DNA of 64,000 bases from the NCBI RefSeq assembly GCF_016908855.1, contig NZ_JAFBER010000008.1:1-64000 (forward strand), read 5' to 3'. Position numbers and translations under genes: made by a program. The stretch comes from Scopulibacillus daqui. GTDB taxonomy: Bacteria; Bacillota; Bacilli; Bacillales; Sporolactobacillaceae. Shown in pieces: positions 55,592 to 63,423 of this stretch. Every line of letters starts with the position of its first letter. The stretch's first letter is position 1. The notes below the pieces were generated by a model. That model made no database searches and was not told where the DNA came from. It was given only the letters and a program-made list of their open reading frames with translations.

Positions 55592-56419
55592 TTACTTTAT
55601 TAAATCATCTACAAATTTTGGGAGAACAAAAGCAGCTTTGTGGAGCTCTTTTGTATAATACTTGGTTTCAATGTCATGGAAGCGGTCTTCACGAACTTTA
55701 AGCGGATCATATTTTTTAGAACCGATTGTAAATGTCCAAAGGCCGCTTGGATAGGTTGGCACATTAGCCGTATAGAGTCTTGTAATTGGGAAAATTTCCT
55801 TAACATCTTTAAAGACTTTCGTAATAAGATCCGCCTTAAACCACGGGTTATCTGTTTGGGCTATGAACAGACCGTCTTCTTTGAGCGCTTTAGAAATCCC
55901 TTCATAAAAACCCTTTTCAAATAATTTAACCGCAGGACCTACAGGTTCAGTTGAATCAACCATGATAACATCGTAGGCATCTCTGCTTTCGGCAATATGC
56001 ATAAACCCATCATCGACTTTAACTTCCACTTTCTCATGATCGAAAGCAGATGCAATCGACGGCAAATATTTTTTTGAATACTCAATGACCTTCCCGTCAA
56101 TTTCCACCAATGTTGCTTTTTCTACTTCGGGATGCTTAACAATTTCTCTAAGAACGCCGCCGTCCCCGCCGCCGACGACAAGCACATGCTTCGGATTAGG
56201 ATGAGTAAACAAAGGAACATGCGCAACCATTTCATGATAAACAAATTCATCTTTTTCGGTTGTCATGACCATACCGTCAAGCGTCAGCATATTGCCAAAT
56301 TCTTCAGTTTCAATCATGTCTAACTTTTGAAAAGGTGTTTGTTCGGTATGTAATGTCCGCTTAATTTTAGCTGTAATTCCAAATTTGTCGGTTTGTTTTT
56401 CTGTAAACCATAATTCCAT
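55592..56419 (-). CDS. speE: spermidine synthase
   Basis: A 275-aa aminopropyltransferase that adds aminopropyl from decarboxylated SAM to putrescine. It has the SAM-like binding motif [12 protein letters not shown], the gate YHEMVAH and the catalytic Asp in [14 protein letters not shown] has AAAGGA upstream. First gene of the speE-speB operon. Confidence 0.96.
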   Translation of the reverse strand: MELWFTEKQTDKFGITAKIKRTLHTEQTPFQKLDMIETEEFGNMLTLDGMVMTTEKDEFVYHEMVAHVPLFTHPNPKHVLVVGGGDGGVLREIVKHPEVEKATLVEIDGKVIEYSKKYLPSIASAFDHEKVEVKVDDGFMHIAESRDAYDVIMVDSTEPVGPAVKLFEKGFYEGISKALKEDGLFIAQTDNPWFKADLITKVFKDVKEIFPITRLYTANVPTYPSGLWTFTIGSKKYDPLKVREDRFHDIETKYYTKELHKAAFVLPKFVDDLIK

Positions 56420-56708
56420 GTTTAATGATCCTTTCTTAATAAATATTTAAACACTACAGGCTTTAACGTTACAACAATACAAAAAAAGTATAGTTGAATT
56501 CACTTAAAAAGCAAGGACAAAATGCCACTTTAAATGCGCGTCCGCCTATATGTTTAGAAGGGGCTTCTTTTTACCATAATAATACTACTTAAATGATCTT
56601 AATCCAATGTACAAAGACAGCCAAGCAGAAAACTTAAGCAATGGCTGACTTTGTTCACCGCGACAAACCTTCTAAAAATACAAGATAAATAAAAAGAGGA
56701 GACCCGCT
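56420..56708. other. divergent promoter region of speE and pbpG
   Basis: No gene seen. AAAG-CAGCCA and TGGCTG-CTTT (about 56613-56654) can pair into a hairpin ahead of pbpG. A sigma-F promoter would be expected for pbpG by analogy, but I could not assign one. Confidence 0.4.
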
Positions 56709-58766
56709 ATGGAACTGGTCACTGATCAACACAAGAAAAAAGCAAAAACGATATTAAAATGGCTGATAACAGCGGGCATTGGCTGTTTATTTTTATTTCT
56801 TTTTTTCATATTAAGCCTTTGGGGTTTTGCCAAAATACAAGGGCCGCCACCTATTAAGGTGCCGCAAACAACCCGAATCTATGATGCAAATCATTATTTG
56901 ATCGGCAAAGTTGAACACGAAAACCAAAACCGAACCTGGGTTCATATGGATGATATTTCAAAATCATTAGTGAATGCTACCCTTTCCATTGAAGATAAAC
57001 GTTTTTATCAGCATCATGGCTTCGATCTCAAGCGCTTGGCAGGTGCAGTGCTCGCCGATGTCAAATCCTTTTCAAAACAGCAAGGCGCAAGCACCATCAC
57101 CATGCAATATGCGAGAAACCTATATCTGGACCACGAAAAGACGTGGATGCGAAAATTAACCGAGGCCCTGTATACGATGAGACTAGAGATGAATTACTCA
57201 AAAGATCAAATTCTTGAAGGGTATTTAAATACAATCTACTATGGCCACGGGGCTTATGGCATAGAAGCGGCGGCAAAATATTATTTTAATAAAAACGCGG
57301 ATGAGTTAACGCTTAGCGAGGCTAGTTTACTTGCGGGCATTCCAAAAGGGCCGAGTTACTATTCGCCATACCATAATTTCAAGAGAGCCAAACAGCGGCA
57401 AAAAATCGTGCTTCAATCGATGGTAAACAACGGATATATCACGAAACAAGCGGCGAATTCAGCCTTTCACGCACCCATCCGCCTCGTTCATAAGCATAAA
57501 CCTATGAACAGAACAGCACCCTATTTTCAGGATGCGGTCGAAAGCGTCTTACAAAATCAATTGCATATTGATCAAAAAACATTGGCTGCCGGAGGACTTA
57601 AAGTTTATACCACTTTAAACAGCAATATGCAAAAAAAGGCGGAATACTGGGTTAAACAAGTGATTAATCCTGCTTCAGATATTCAAACAGCCGTCATTGC
57701 CATGAATCCGCAAAATGGGGCTGTTGAAGCCATGGTCGGCGGCCGCGATTATCACAAAAGTTCTTATAACCGTGCCGTACAAGCAATGAGATCACCCGGG
57801 TCTTCTTTTAAACCATTTTTATATTATGCGGCATTAAGAAACGGTTTTACACCTTCAACGACACTGCGCAGCGAACCGACAACCTTTACTTACAATAAAG
57901 GAAAATCTAAATACGCTCCGAGCAATTTTGGCGGCTACTATGCCAACGGTCCGATTACTTTAGCACAGGCGTTGGCTTTATCCGATAACATTTATGCAGT
58001 GAAGGCCCACTTATCAATCGGGATGGATCAATTAGTCAAAACGGCGCGAAAGGTAGGGATTAAAGCGCCTTTAGCTGACATCCCGTCTCTGGCACTCGGA
58101 TCCCAACCCGTCAGCGTTCTTGAAATGGCGAAGGGGTACAGCGCTTTTGCTAACGGCGGTGCCAGGGTAACACCGCATTACATTACAAAAATCGTCAACC
58201 AAAAAGGAGAGACCATTTACGAATGGCATCCAAAAAAAGAACAAGTGCTTAATAAAGCCGCAACCTTTGTACTTTCTCAATTAATGACTGGTGTATTCGA
58301 TAAGAAACTTAACGGCTATTCCAAAGTTACTGGTGCAAGTATTGCTCATATATTAACGCATAAAGTCGCCGGAAAATCAGGATCAACGGCTGCGGACAGC
58401 TGGATGATTGGCTTTACCCCGCGCTTAGTATCCGCTGTATGGGTCGGATATGACAAAGGCCAATCGATAAGTACCTACCCCGATTCAGGTTACGCAAAAA
58501 AAATATGGGCACACTTTACAGAATCCGCTTTGGAAGGGCAGCCAAAAAACAGCTTCAAACCGCCCAAAGGGGTTGTCCGCAGATTAGTGGACCCTAAAAA
58601 CGGCAAGCTTGCAGCAAAAGGATGCCCTAATGCCCGCTACACGTATTACTTAAAAGGTACGGCGCCTAACGAGTACAGTCATAGATGCTATAAAGAGAAA
58701 GGACCTGAAAATGGCCGCAAAAAACATAAAGGATTTTTCAATAGGTGGTTTCATTGGTTTCATTAA
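56709..58766 (+). CDS. pbpG: class A penicillin-binding protein (PbpG/PBP2d-like)
   Basis: A 685-aa bifunctional peptidoglycan synthase. It has a short basic cytoplasmic tail and a transmembrane helix (about residues 16-42). The glycosyltransferase GT51 domain (EDKRFYQHHGFD, GASTITMQYARN) is followed by a transpeptidase with SPGSSFKPF (SxxK), SDN and KSGST (KSG). It ends in an H/W/K-rich tail. In B. subtilis the gene next to ywhD and speE is pbpG, a sigma-F-dependent sporulation PBP; that role is inferred from position. ATG has AGAGGAGA upstream. Confidence 0.93.
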   Translation: MELVTDQHKKKAKTILKWLITAGIGCLFLFLFFILSLWGFAKIQGPPPIKVPQTTRIYDANHYLIGKVEHENQNRTWVHMDDISKSLVNATLSIEDKRFYQHHGFDLKRLAGAVLADVKSFSKQQGASTITMQYARNLYLDHEKTWMRKLTEALYTMRLEMNYSKDQILEGYLNTIYYGHGAYGIEAAAKYYFNKNADELTLSEASLLAGIPKGPSYYSPYHNFKRAKQRQKIVLQSMVNNGYITKQAANSAFHAPIRLVHKHKPMNRTAPYFQDAVESVLQNQLHIDQKTLAAGGLKVYTTLNSNMQKKAEYWVKQVINPASDIQTAVIAMNPQNGAVEAMVGGRDYHKSSYNRAVQAMRSPGSSFKPFLYYAALRNGFTPSTTLRSEPTTFTYNKGKSKYAPSNFGGYYANGPITLAQALALSDNIYAVKAHLSIGMDQLVKTARKVGIKAPLADIPSLALGSQPVSVLEMAKGYSAFANGGARVTPHYITKIVNQKGETIYEWHPKKEQVLNKAATFVLSQLMTGVFDKKLNGYSKVTGASIAHILTHKVAGKSGSTAADSWMIGFTPRLVSAVWVGYDKGQSISTYPDSGYAKKIWAHFTESALEGQPKNSFKPPKGVVRRLVDPKNGKLAAKGCPNARYTYYLKGTAPNEYSHRCYKEKGPENGRKKHKGFFNRWFHWFH

Positions 58767-58767
58767 C

Positions 58768-58801
58768 AGAAAGCGCCCTGAGGTTTCTCAGGGCGCTTTC
58801 T
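58768..58801. terminator. bidirectional terminator between pbpG and ywhD
   Basis: AGAAAGCGCCCTGA-GGTT-TCTCAGGGCGCTTTCT near-perfect hairpin between convergent stops. Confidence 0.85.
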
Positions 58802-58837
58802 ATTCATGGTGTTAGAAACTCGCGCAGCTCGCAGCTG

Positions 58838-59353
58838 TTAAACATCCAGCTGTCTTTTCAAATCTTCATTGGCTCTTTCCCACATGCCTTTGTCAAAATT
58901 CATAAGATAATCGCGCAATATTTTCTTTGATTTTTCATCCATGTGATCAACAGCTACTTTGCCTTTTAAAGCTTTGTCCATTTTATTGACATGATCCGGA
59001 AGAAGCTTATAGCCTCTGCGTGTTTCACGGTTAATAATCATATCAGCGGCTCCGGCGCCGGCATAATAAGGCCCCGCTTCACTGCCCTCAGTATTAACCC
59101 AGACAAGCCAGTACAGCTTGCCCCCTTCAGCTGTTTCTTTATCCGGCGAAAAGCGAATCCTCCTTTCAACCTTGCTTCTTGCATGAAGCGCCCCAAGATC
59201 AACAAAAGCTTCTCCCTCTTCTACGTCAATGATCACAGGCGAAATATTATCCAGATTAATGACGCCTACACCAAAACCGCCGTGGCCTGATGTTGAATTC
59301 CCAGACAAAATATTGAATCCAGAATTTTTCTTATTATTTTCGAAAATATCCAT
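58838..59353 (-). CDS. ywhD: YwhD family protein
   Basis: A 171-aa protein of the YwhD family found next to pbpG and speE in Bacillus. Conserved blocks include GHGGFGVGVINLDN, FVDLGALHARSKVERRIRF and YYAGAGAADM. Function unknown. ATG at 59353 has AGGAGGG upstream; eight additional codons are excluded. No membrane segment is visible. Confidence 0.88.
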   Translation of the reverse strand: MDIFENNKKNSGFNILSGNSTSGHGGFGVGVINLDNISPVIIDVEEGEAFVDLGALHARSKVERRIRFSPDKETAEGGKLYWLVWVNTEGSEAGPYYAGAGAADMIINRETRRGYKLLPDHVNKMDKALKGKVAVDHMDEKSKKILRDYLMNFDKGMWERANEDLKRQLDV

Positions 59354-59590
59354 CCTATGCCCTCCTATATTCCGCAACTATATATTTATTTTCGATCCTT
59401 ATTTTATTTTTCTTATATCTTATTATGCCATATCCTGTGAATGGGTAAAACTCATAGCACTGAACATCGCATTTATACGCTCACAGGGTGTTCATACGGT
59501 CTCTTTCTGCCGGAAATGATCGGTCTGTCTATACAAGGGGGCAGGCATGAATTTGTCACAATGGATTTCATTTTATCAAAGCTTAAATTG

Positions 59591-59599
59591 TGTTATAAT
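59591..59599 (+). promoter_or_regulatory. promoter of antitoxin RNA
   Basis: Extended -10 TGTTATAAT (59591-59599) with a poor -35. Transcription would start near 59606. Confidence 0.65.
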
Positions 59600-59604
59600 G
59601 ACTA

Positions 59605-59638
59605 AAAAACGGCCAAAGGTGCTGCCACACCTTTGACC
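59605..59638 (-). terminator. terminator of the toxin mRNA
   Basis: On the complement GGTCAAAGGTG / CACCTTTGGCC hairpin is followed by GTTTTTT. It lies about 70 bp downstream of the toxin stop. Confidence 0.8.
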
Positions 59639-59716
59639 TCCATACAGCGGCTCTTATATTAGAGCAGTAATCGTCAATCCCGTAACCCTATGTTTAACAT
59701 GGGGTTACTTTTTTTT
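59606..59716 (+). ncRNA. antisense RNA antitoxin (RatA/SR4-like)
   Basis: A transcript of about 110 nt predicted from the extended -10 at 59591-59599 to the terminator GTAACCCTATGTT / AACATGGGGTTAC plus eight T (59682-59716). It is complementary to the 3' untranslated part of the toxin mRNA and to the last codons, the geometry of B. subtilis RatA-txpA and SR4-bsrG. No conserved protein is encoded. Confidence 0.75.
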
Positions 59717-59785
59717 GCTGTTCATAATAACAACAATTAACGAACCAAAGCTGATCATTAATGTCATGACTTGATAAGCCGTCAT
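59705..59785 (-). CDS. type I holin-like toxin (TxpA/BsrG family)
   Basis: A 26-aa peptide too short for standard gene callers. It begins MTAYQVMTLMISFGSLIVV, a single hydrophobic helix, and ends with Asn-Ser-Lys-Lys-Lys. This matches the putative holin-like toxin family of type I systems, in which membrane insertion is toxic. AAAGGGGGTG lies 8 bases before the ATG at 59785. An extended -10 promoter lies at 59850-59858, and a convergent antisense RNA covers its 3' end. Confidence 0.82.
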   Translation of the reverse strand: MTAYQVMTLMISFGSLIVVIMNSKKK

Positions 59786-59849
59786 ATAATAGTGACACCC
59801 CCTTTCAATTTGGGGATACCACACTCTAATAGACCCGCTGTTAATTTTA

Positions 59850-59858
59850 ATAGTAACA
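59850..59858 (-). promoter_or_regulatory. promoter of the toxin gene
   Basis: Extended -10 TGTTACTAT on the complement, giving a leader of roughly 58 nt. The -35 is poor. Confidence 0.5.
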
Positions 59859-59901
59859 TATTTTCACAAATATGAAATAGTAAATTAGAACTGGTGTTCC
59901 T

Positions 59902-59929
59902 ATAAATTATTCCCTAGGAAATAATTTAT
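59902..59929. repeat. 28-bp palindrome upstream of the toxin
   Basis: ATAAATTATT-CCCTAGG-AAATAATTTAT, symmetric around CCTAGG with one mismatched pair. It lies between the toxin promoter and the kinase terminator. It may be an operator or a recombination scar. Confidence 0.6.
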
Positions 59930-60021
59930 GCCAAAATCCCGCTTGCTTCGACTAAAAAACGCCCGATCATATCTTTTTCAACAAAAGAAACTTGCCGGCT
60001 CTTATGTATAGCTGAACAAAA

Positions 60022-60057
60022 AATAACCAGCTGCATCTGAAATGACAGCCGGTTATC
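60022..60057 (-). terminator. terminator of the fructosamine-kinase-like gene
   Basis: ATAACCGGCTG / CAGCTGGTTAT hairpin followed by six T on the complement. Confidence 0.85.
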
Positions 60058-60061
60058 ATGA

Positions 60062-60931
60062 TCAAACATAATAATCTAATATACGATCGACGCTTGAGCC
60101 ATAACTTTCTCCAAATAAGTTAAGATGGACAAGCAAATAATAGAGTTGATATAACGGTTTTCTATCCTTATATTCTTCTGGCAAAGGGTAAACGTCTTGA
60201 TAAGCATTGTAAAATTCTGACGAGAATCCTCCAAACACTTCAGTGAATGCCATATCCATCTCCCTGTCTCCATAAAATACAGACGGGTCGATCAGATAAG
60301 GCTCTCCTTCAGGGCCCGCCATCCAGTTGCCTCCCCACAGATCGCCGTGAAGCAAGCTGGCTGGAACATGATCAGACAAGTAGCGGTCTAAATGATCCAA
60401 TAATGCTATAAGCCTTTTATACCTATGATTTTTTATCGTCCCGCGTTGTTTTCCTAATTCAATTTGCTGAAAAAGGCGCTGTTCACGGTAATAATTGCTC
60501 CAAGACGAAAACAACCCATTATATTGCTTCAATTCACCTATATAAGTTTGTGTTTTAATGCCGTAAAATTCAGCCTCATGCTGGTGCATCCGAGCCAGCT
60601 GCTGACCCAGCATTAATTCAGTATGGTTATCTGCTTTGCCTTCAATCCATTGCAAAACTAAAATCCCATCATTTTCCTTATCGTCAGCATCACAATAATC
60701 GAAGACTTCCGGCACCCGTATTGTATGAGTTGATTTTATAAGATTTAATCCTTCAGCTTCTCTTTTAAAAAAATGGCGCGGTGCACCGGTTTTTAGCTTA
60801 ATAAAATAGCGGCAAGCTTCTGTTTCTATCATAAAAGCCTCATTGATCGCCCCGCCGGATACAGGCTTGATTTGCCTAACCGGCGTTTTATCGCCTATTC
60901 TTTCAAGTGAAGAGATCATGATCTTCTTAAT
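60062..60931 (-). CDS. fructosamine kinase family protein
   Basis: A protein of 285-289 aa in the fructosamine/ketosamine-3-kinase family (YniA-like) of the phosphotransferase fold. Motifs are the nucleotide-loop GGAINEAF, LLHGDLWGGNW (catalytic loop) and LIDPSVFYGDREMDMAF (metal-binding DPS/DRE). It probably phosphorylates glycated amines for repair. The longest frame runs back into the upstream transporter gene and is not credible. AAGGAAGG is correctly spaced for an ATT at 60931; the first ATG (60919) is 19 bases away, so an AUU start is possible. Confidence 0.85.
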   Translation of the reverse strand: MKKIMISSLERIGDKTPVRQIKPVSGGAINEAFMIETEACRYFIKLKTGAPRHFFKREAEGLNLIKSTHTIRVPEVFDYCDADDKENDGILVLQWIEGKADNHTELMLGQQLARMHQHEAEFYGIKTQTYIGELKQYNGLFSSWSNYYREQRLFQQIELGKQRGTIKNHRYKRLIALLDHLDRYLSDHVPASLLHGDLWGGNWMAGPEGEPYLIDPSVFYGDREMDMAFTEVFGGFSSEFYNAYQDVYPLPEEYKDRKPLYQLYYLLVHLNLFGESYGSSVDRILDYYV

Positions 60932-60978
60932 GGCGCATCCTTCCTTTTCAAGACTTTCTTTATTATATTTATACCCGA

Positions 60979-62376
60979 TTATTTTTGAGTTACACTTGGC
61001 GTTCCATATAAGGCATGCGTACGAAGCTTTGGCAAGTACGCATACAAAACCGTAAATATTGGGCAAAGATACAGGAAGAAGACGTACGGCAAGTATTCAG
61101 CAACAGAAACCCCAAGCGCCTGAGAGAAAAAGGCGCCGCTGACGCCCCATGGGATGAGCGGGTTGACTAATGTACCTCCATCCTCAAGCGACCGCGATAA
61201 AGTTTTCAAAGGAATGCCTTTACTTTCAAAAGCCTTTTTATAAGCTTGCCCTGGAAGTAATATCGAACAATATTGTTCACCGGTGATAAGATTAACGCTG
61301 ATGGAAGAACAAGCAGCTGCTGTAACATAATGGCCCTTATATTTAAACTTTGTGATAAAGCCGTTAATCATTAAATCAATGAGTCCGATGTTATGAGCTA
61401 TACCGCCTAAGGCCAGCGCAATAAATATAAGGGAAATAGAGTTCATCATCGACTCAAGTCCGCCTCTGTTGACAATGTTTGTGATCATCTCATTCTTGCT
61501 GTTAAGATGAAATCCATTTTGCATTGCTGCCATTAGTTCACTGACACTGACGCCTTTTTGGACAAGCAGCGCTGTTATGCAGCCTGTTACGATTCCAGTA
61601 ATAAGAACAGGCAGAATAGGCATCCTTTTAAATGCCAATATCACCACGACTAACGGCGATAGCATAACGAGCCATGTAAGGCGGAAATGAGCAGCCAATG
61701 CTTGCTGGGCTGAAACGATATCTTGCATAGAAACATGTGCCGAAGAATGCTCCCCTAATATCAGAAATAGTATAAAAGAAATGATCATTGCCGGAAGCGT
61801 TGTCCAAACCATATGCTTAATATGAGTAAATATATCGATGCCAGCAACAGCAGGAGCAAAATTTGTTGTATCCGACAACGGACTCATTTTATCGCCAAAG
61901 CATGCCCCGCAAATCACAGCTCCGGCACATAAAGCTGGATGAATGCCAAACCCGAGGCCAATGCCCATTAACGCTGCCCCGACAGTACCAATTGTTGTAA
62001 AAGAACTGCCTGTAAAAGTAGAAACGAGCATTGTTGTTAATAATGCTGTTACTAAAAACCACTTTGGGTTAATCAATGCAAAGCCGATATATATTAAATA
62101 TGGGACCGTGCCGCTGGCCATCCAAACCCCAATTAAAATTCCTATTAATGCCAATACCATAATAGGGATAAGACCCTTGGCAATACCGTCTATTAATCCT
62201 TTTTCTATATCCTTCCATTTCGCGCCGTGCCAAACAGCGAACAGCGAAATGAGTATGATGCATCCTAAAAGCGGAAGATGGGCCTGTGTTTTCAAACCTA
62301 TGAGGCTTACCATCAACAAAGCTAACATGACGGCTGCCAGTAACACGGCTGCCCAGCCATTTGGTTTTCTCTTCAC
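60979..62376 (-). CDS. NhaC-family antiporter, possible tyrosine transporter
   Basis: A 465-aa membrane protein with 11-12 helices of the NhaC Na+/H+ antiporter family. The family block GACFGDKMSPLSDTTNFAPAV-type motif (residues 150-175) and GEQYCSILLPGQAY are present. A T-box with an apparent tyrosine UAC specifier precedes it, as for the B. subtilis NhaC homolog yheL. It is therefore more likely to exchange tyrosine or a related amino acid with cations than to do bulk Na+/H+ exchange. GTG at 62376 has GAGAGGAG upstream. Confidence 0.88.
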   Translation of the reverse strand: MKRKPNGWAAVLLAAVMLALLMVSLIGLKTQAHLPLLGCIILISLFAVWHGAKWKDIEKGLIDGIAKGLIPIMVLALIGILIGVWMASGTVPYLIYIGFALINPKWFLVTALLTTMLVSTFTGSSFTTIGTVGAALMGIGLGFGIHPALCAGAVICGACFGDKMSPLSDTTNFAPAVAGIDIFTHIKHMVWTTLPAMIISFILFLILGEHSSAHVSMQDIVSAQQALAAHFRLTWLVMLSPLVVVILAFKRMPILPVLITGIVTGCITALLVQKGVSVSELMAAMQNGFHLNSKNEMITNIVNRGGLESMMNSISLIFIALALGGIAHNIGLIDLMINGFITKFKYKGHYVTAAACSSISVNLITGEQYCSILLPGQAYKKAFESKGIPLKTLSRSLEDGGTLVNPLIPWGVSGAFFSQALGVSVAEYLPYVFFLYLCPIFTVLYAYLPKLRTHALYGTPSVTQK

Positions 62377-62421
62377 TTTCTTATACTCCTCTCAAATTAA
62401 GTATCCTTCTCTGATGTCTAT

Positions 62422-62690
62422 AAAAAACGCCCCGATCCATTGATCGGGGCGAATTGTATCGCGGTACCACCCAACGTTAGCCTTTCAAGATGCTTCGGAA
62501 CAGTGCGTTCACATCAATCAGGCTCTCTCATTTTTGTTAACGGAATGTCCGGGAATCATCCAGCTCCACATTTGTATTTCGCCTGCTGCTGTCCTTAGTT
62601 TGCACCGGCCACTAAGTCTCTCTCTGCTGACTCGCAACAAGCTACTCGATATGTTTCATCGCTTTTGTGCTTCTATGCTTTTATGCGTTT
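62422..62690 (-). promoter_or_regulatory. T-box riboswitch, apparent tyrosine specifier
   Basis: On the complement the canonical T-box GGGTGGTACCGCG (62460-62472) precedes the terminator CGCCCCGATC / GATCGGGGCG with six T (62422-62451). Stem I features include the AGTA motif near 62645 and GAAATACAAATG with UAC in the specifier position (about 62569-62580). An uncharged tRNA-Tyr would stabilise the antiterminator and switch on the downstream gene. Confidence 0.9.
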
Positions 62691-62691
62691 A

Positions 62692-62720
62692 AGTATAAAA
62701 TCAACAGTGGAAGATGTCAA
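62692..62720 (-). promoter_or_regulatory. promoter of the T-box transcript
   Basis: TTGACA (62715-62720), a 17-bp spacer and TATACT (62692-62697) on the complement. Confidence 0.8.
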
Positions 62721-62731
62721 TATATGACCGC

Positions 62732-63289
62732 TCAAGACTTCTGTTGTAACTTTTTCCAATCCTCTTTTAATAAACTATAAATGATTGTATTAACGAAATG
62801 GTCATACAAAAATTCTCCGTCACGGACCGTTCCCTCCTTTTTAAAACCAAGTCTTTCTGGAATAGCCCTGCTTTTATGGTTTTCTTCTGCACAACGTATT
62901 TCGATTCTGTTCATATGAAGCGACGAAAACGCATAACGGATGATTGCTTGGCAGGCTCTTGTCATAATGCCTTTCCCTTGGAAGTCTTTAGAAAGCCAAT
63001 ATCCGATACTAGTGCTGCGGTTGGCCCAATGATAAGAATGAAAACCGACCATCCCGCAAAGTTCTTGTTGATAAAGTATGCCGGCTTGAAATCCGTCATT
63101 ATCGGCAAATTGTTTCCGCCACATTTTAATTGTCGAACTATAATTTGCCGCTGATGTTACACCGTCAACCCACGGCAGCCATTCTCTTAAGTAAGAACGC
63201 TGTTTATCAACTAAAGCAAACAACGGTTCGGCATCATTGTCTTCCAGCAGCCTTAACTCAATTTGTTCATCAACTTTAAATGTAAACAT
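62732..63289 (-). CDS. GNAT acetyltransferase, RimJ/RimL type
   Basis: A 185-aa N-acetyltransferase resembling ribosomal-protein-Ser/Ala acetyltransferases and B. subtilis YdaF. The family opening IELRLLEDNDAEPLFALV is present. The acetyl-CoA loop reads KDFQGKGIMTRA and the late strand ENHKSRAIPERLGFKKEG. ATG has AAGGGG upstream. Substrate unknown. Confidence 0.88.
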   Translation of the reverse strand: MFTFKVDEQIELRLLEDNDAEPLFALVDKQRSYLREWLPWVDGVTSAANYSSTIKMWRKQFADNDGFQAGILYQQELCGMVGFHSYHWANRSTSIGYWLSKDFQGKGIMTRACQAIIRYAFSSLHMNRIEIRCAEENHKSRAIPERLGFKKEGTVRDGEFLYDHFVNTIIYSLLKEDWKKLQQKS

Positions 63290-63355
63290 GACGCATTATC
63301 CCCTTTTTGCGATTAGACAAAAGTCCCTATAATCTTTTTTTCAATCCAACATTAA

Positions 63356-63371
63356 TGTCTAATATTAGACA
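63356..63371. promoter_or_regulatory. perfect 16-bp palindrome, candidate operator
   Basis: TGTCTAATATTAGACA lies between the divergent GNAT and MerR-type genes. A half-site TTAGACA recurs at 63313-63319. The position fits autoregulation by the MerR-type protein. Confidence 0.55.
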
Positions 63372-63423
63372 AAGGGAATCGAAACTCCTTTTAGAATATT
63401 TAAATAATAGGAGGTGAGCCGTC

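Noticed and set aside
59549-59638. Rightward 29-codon ORF with AAGGGGG upstream, overlapping the antitoxin promoter
   Set aside because: The peptide shows no toxin-like or conserved features and spans the promoter and terminator elements of the TA locus.
61016-61066. Upstream extension of the fructosamine-kinase-like gene to 61066
   Set aside because: It would overlap the end of the NhaC-family gene by almost 90 bp and has no ribosome site.
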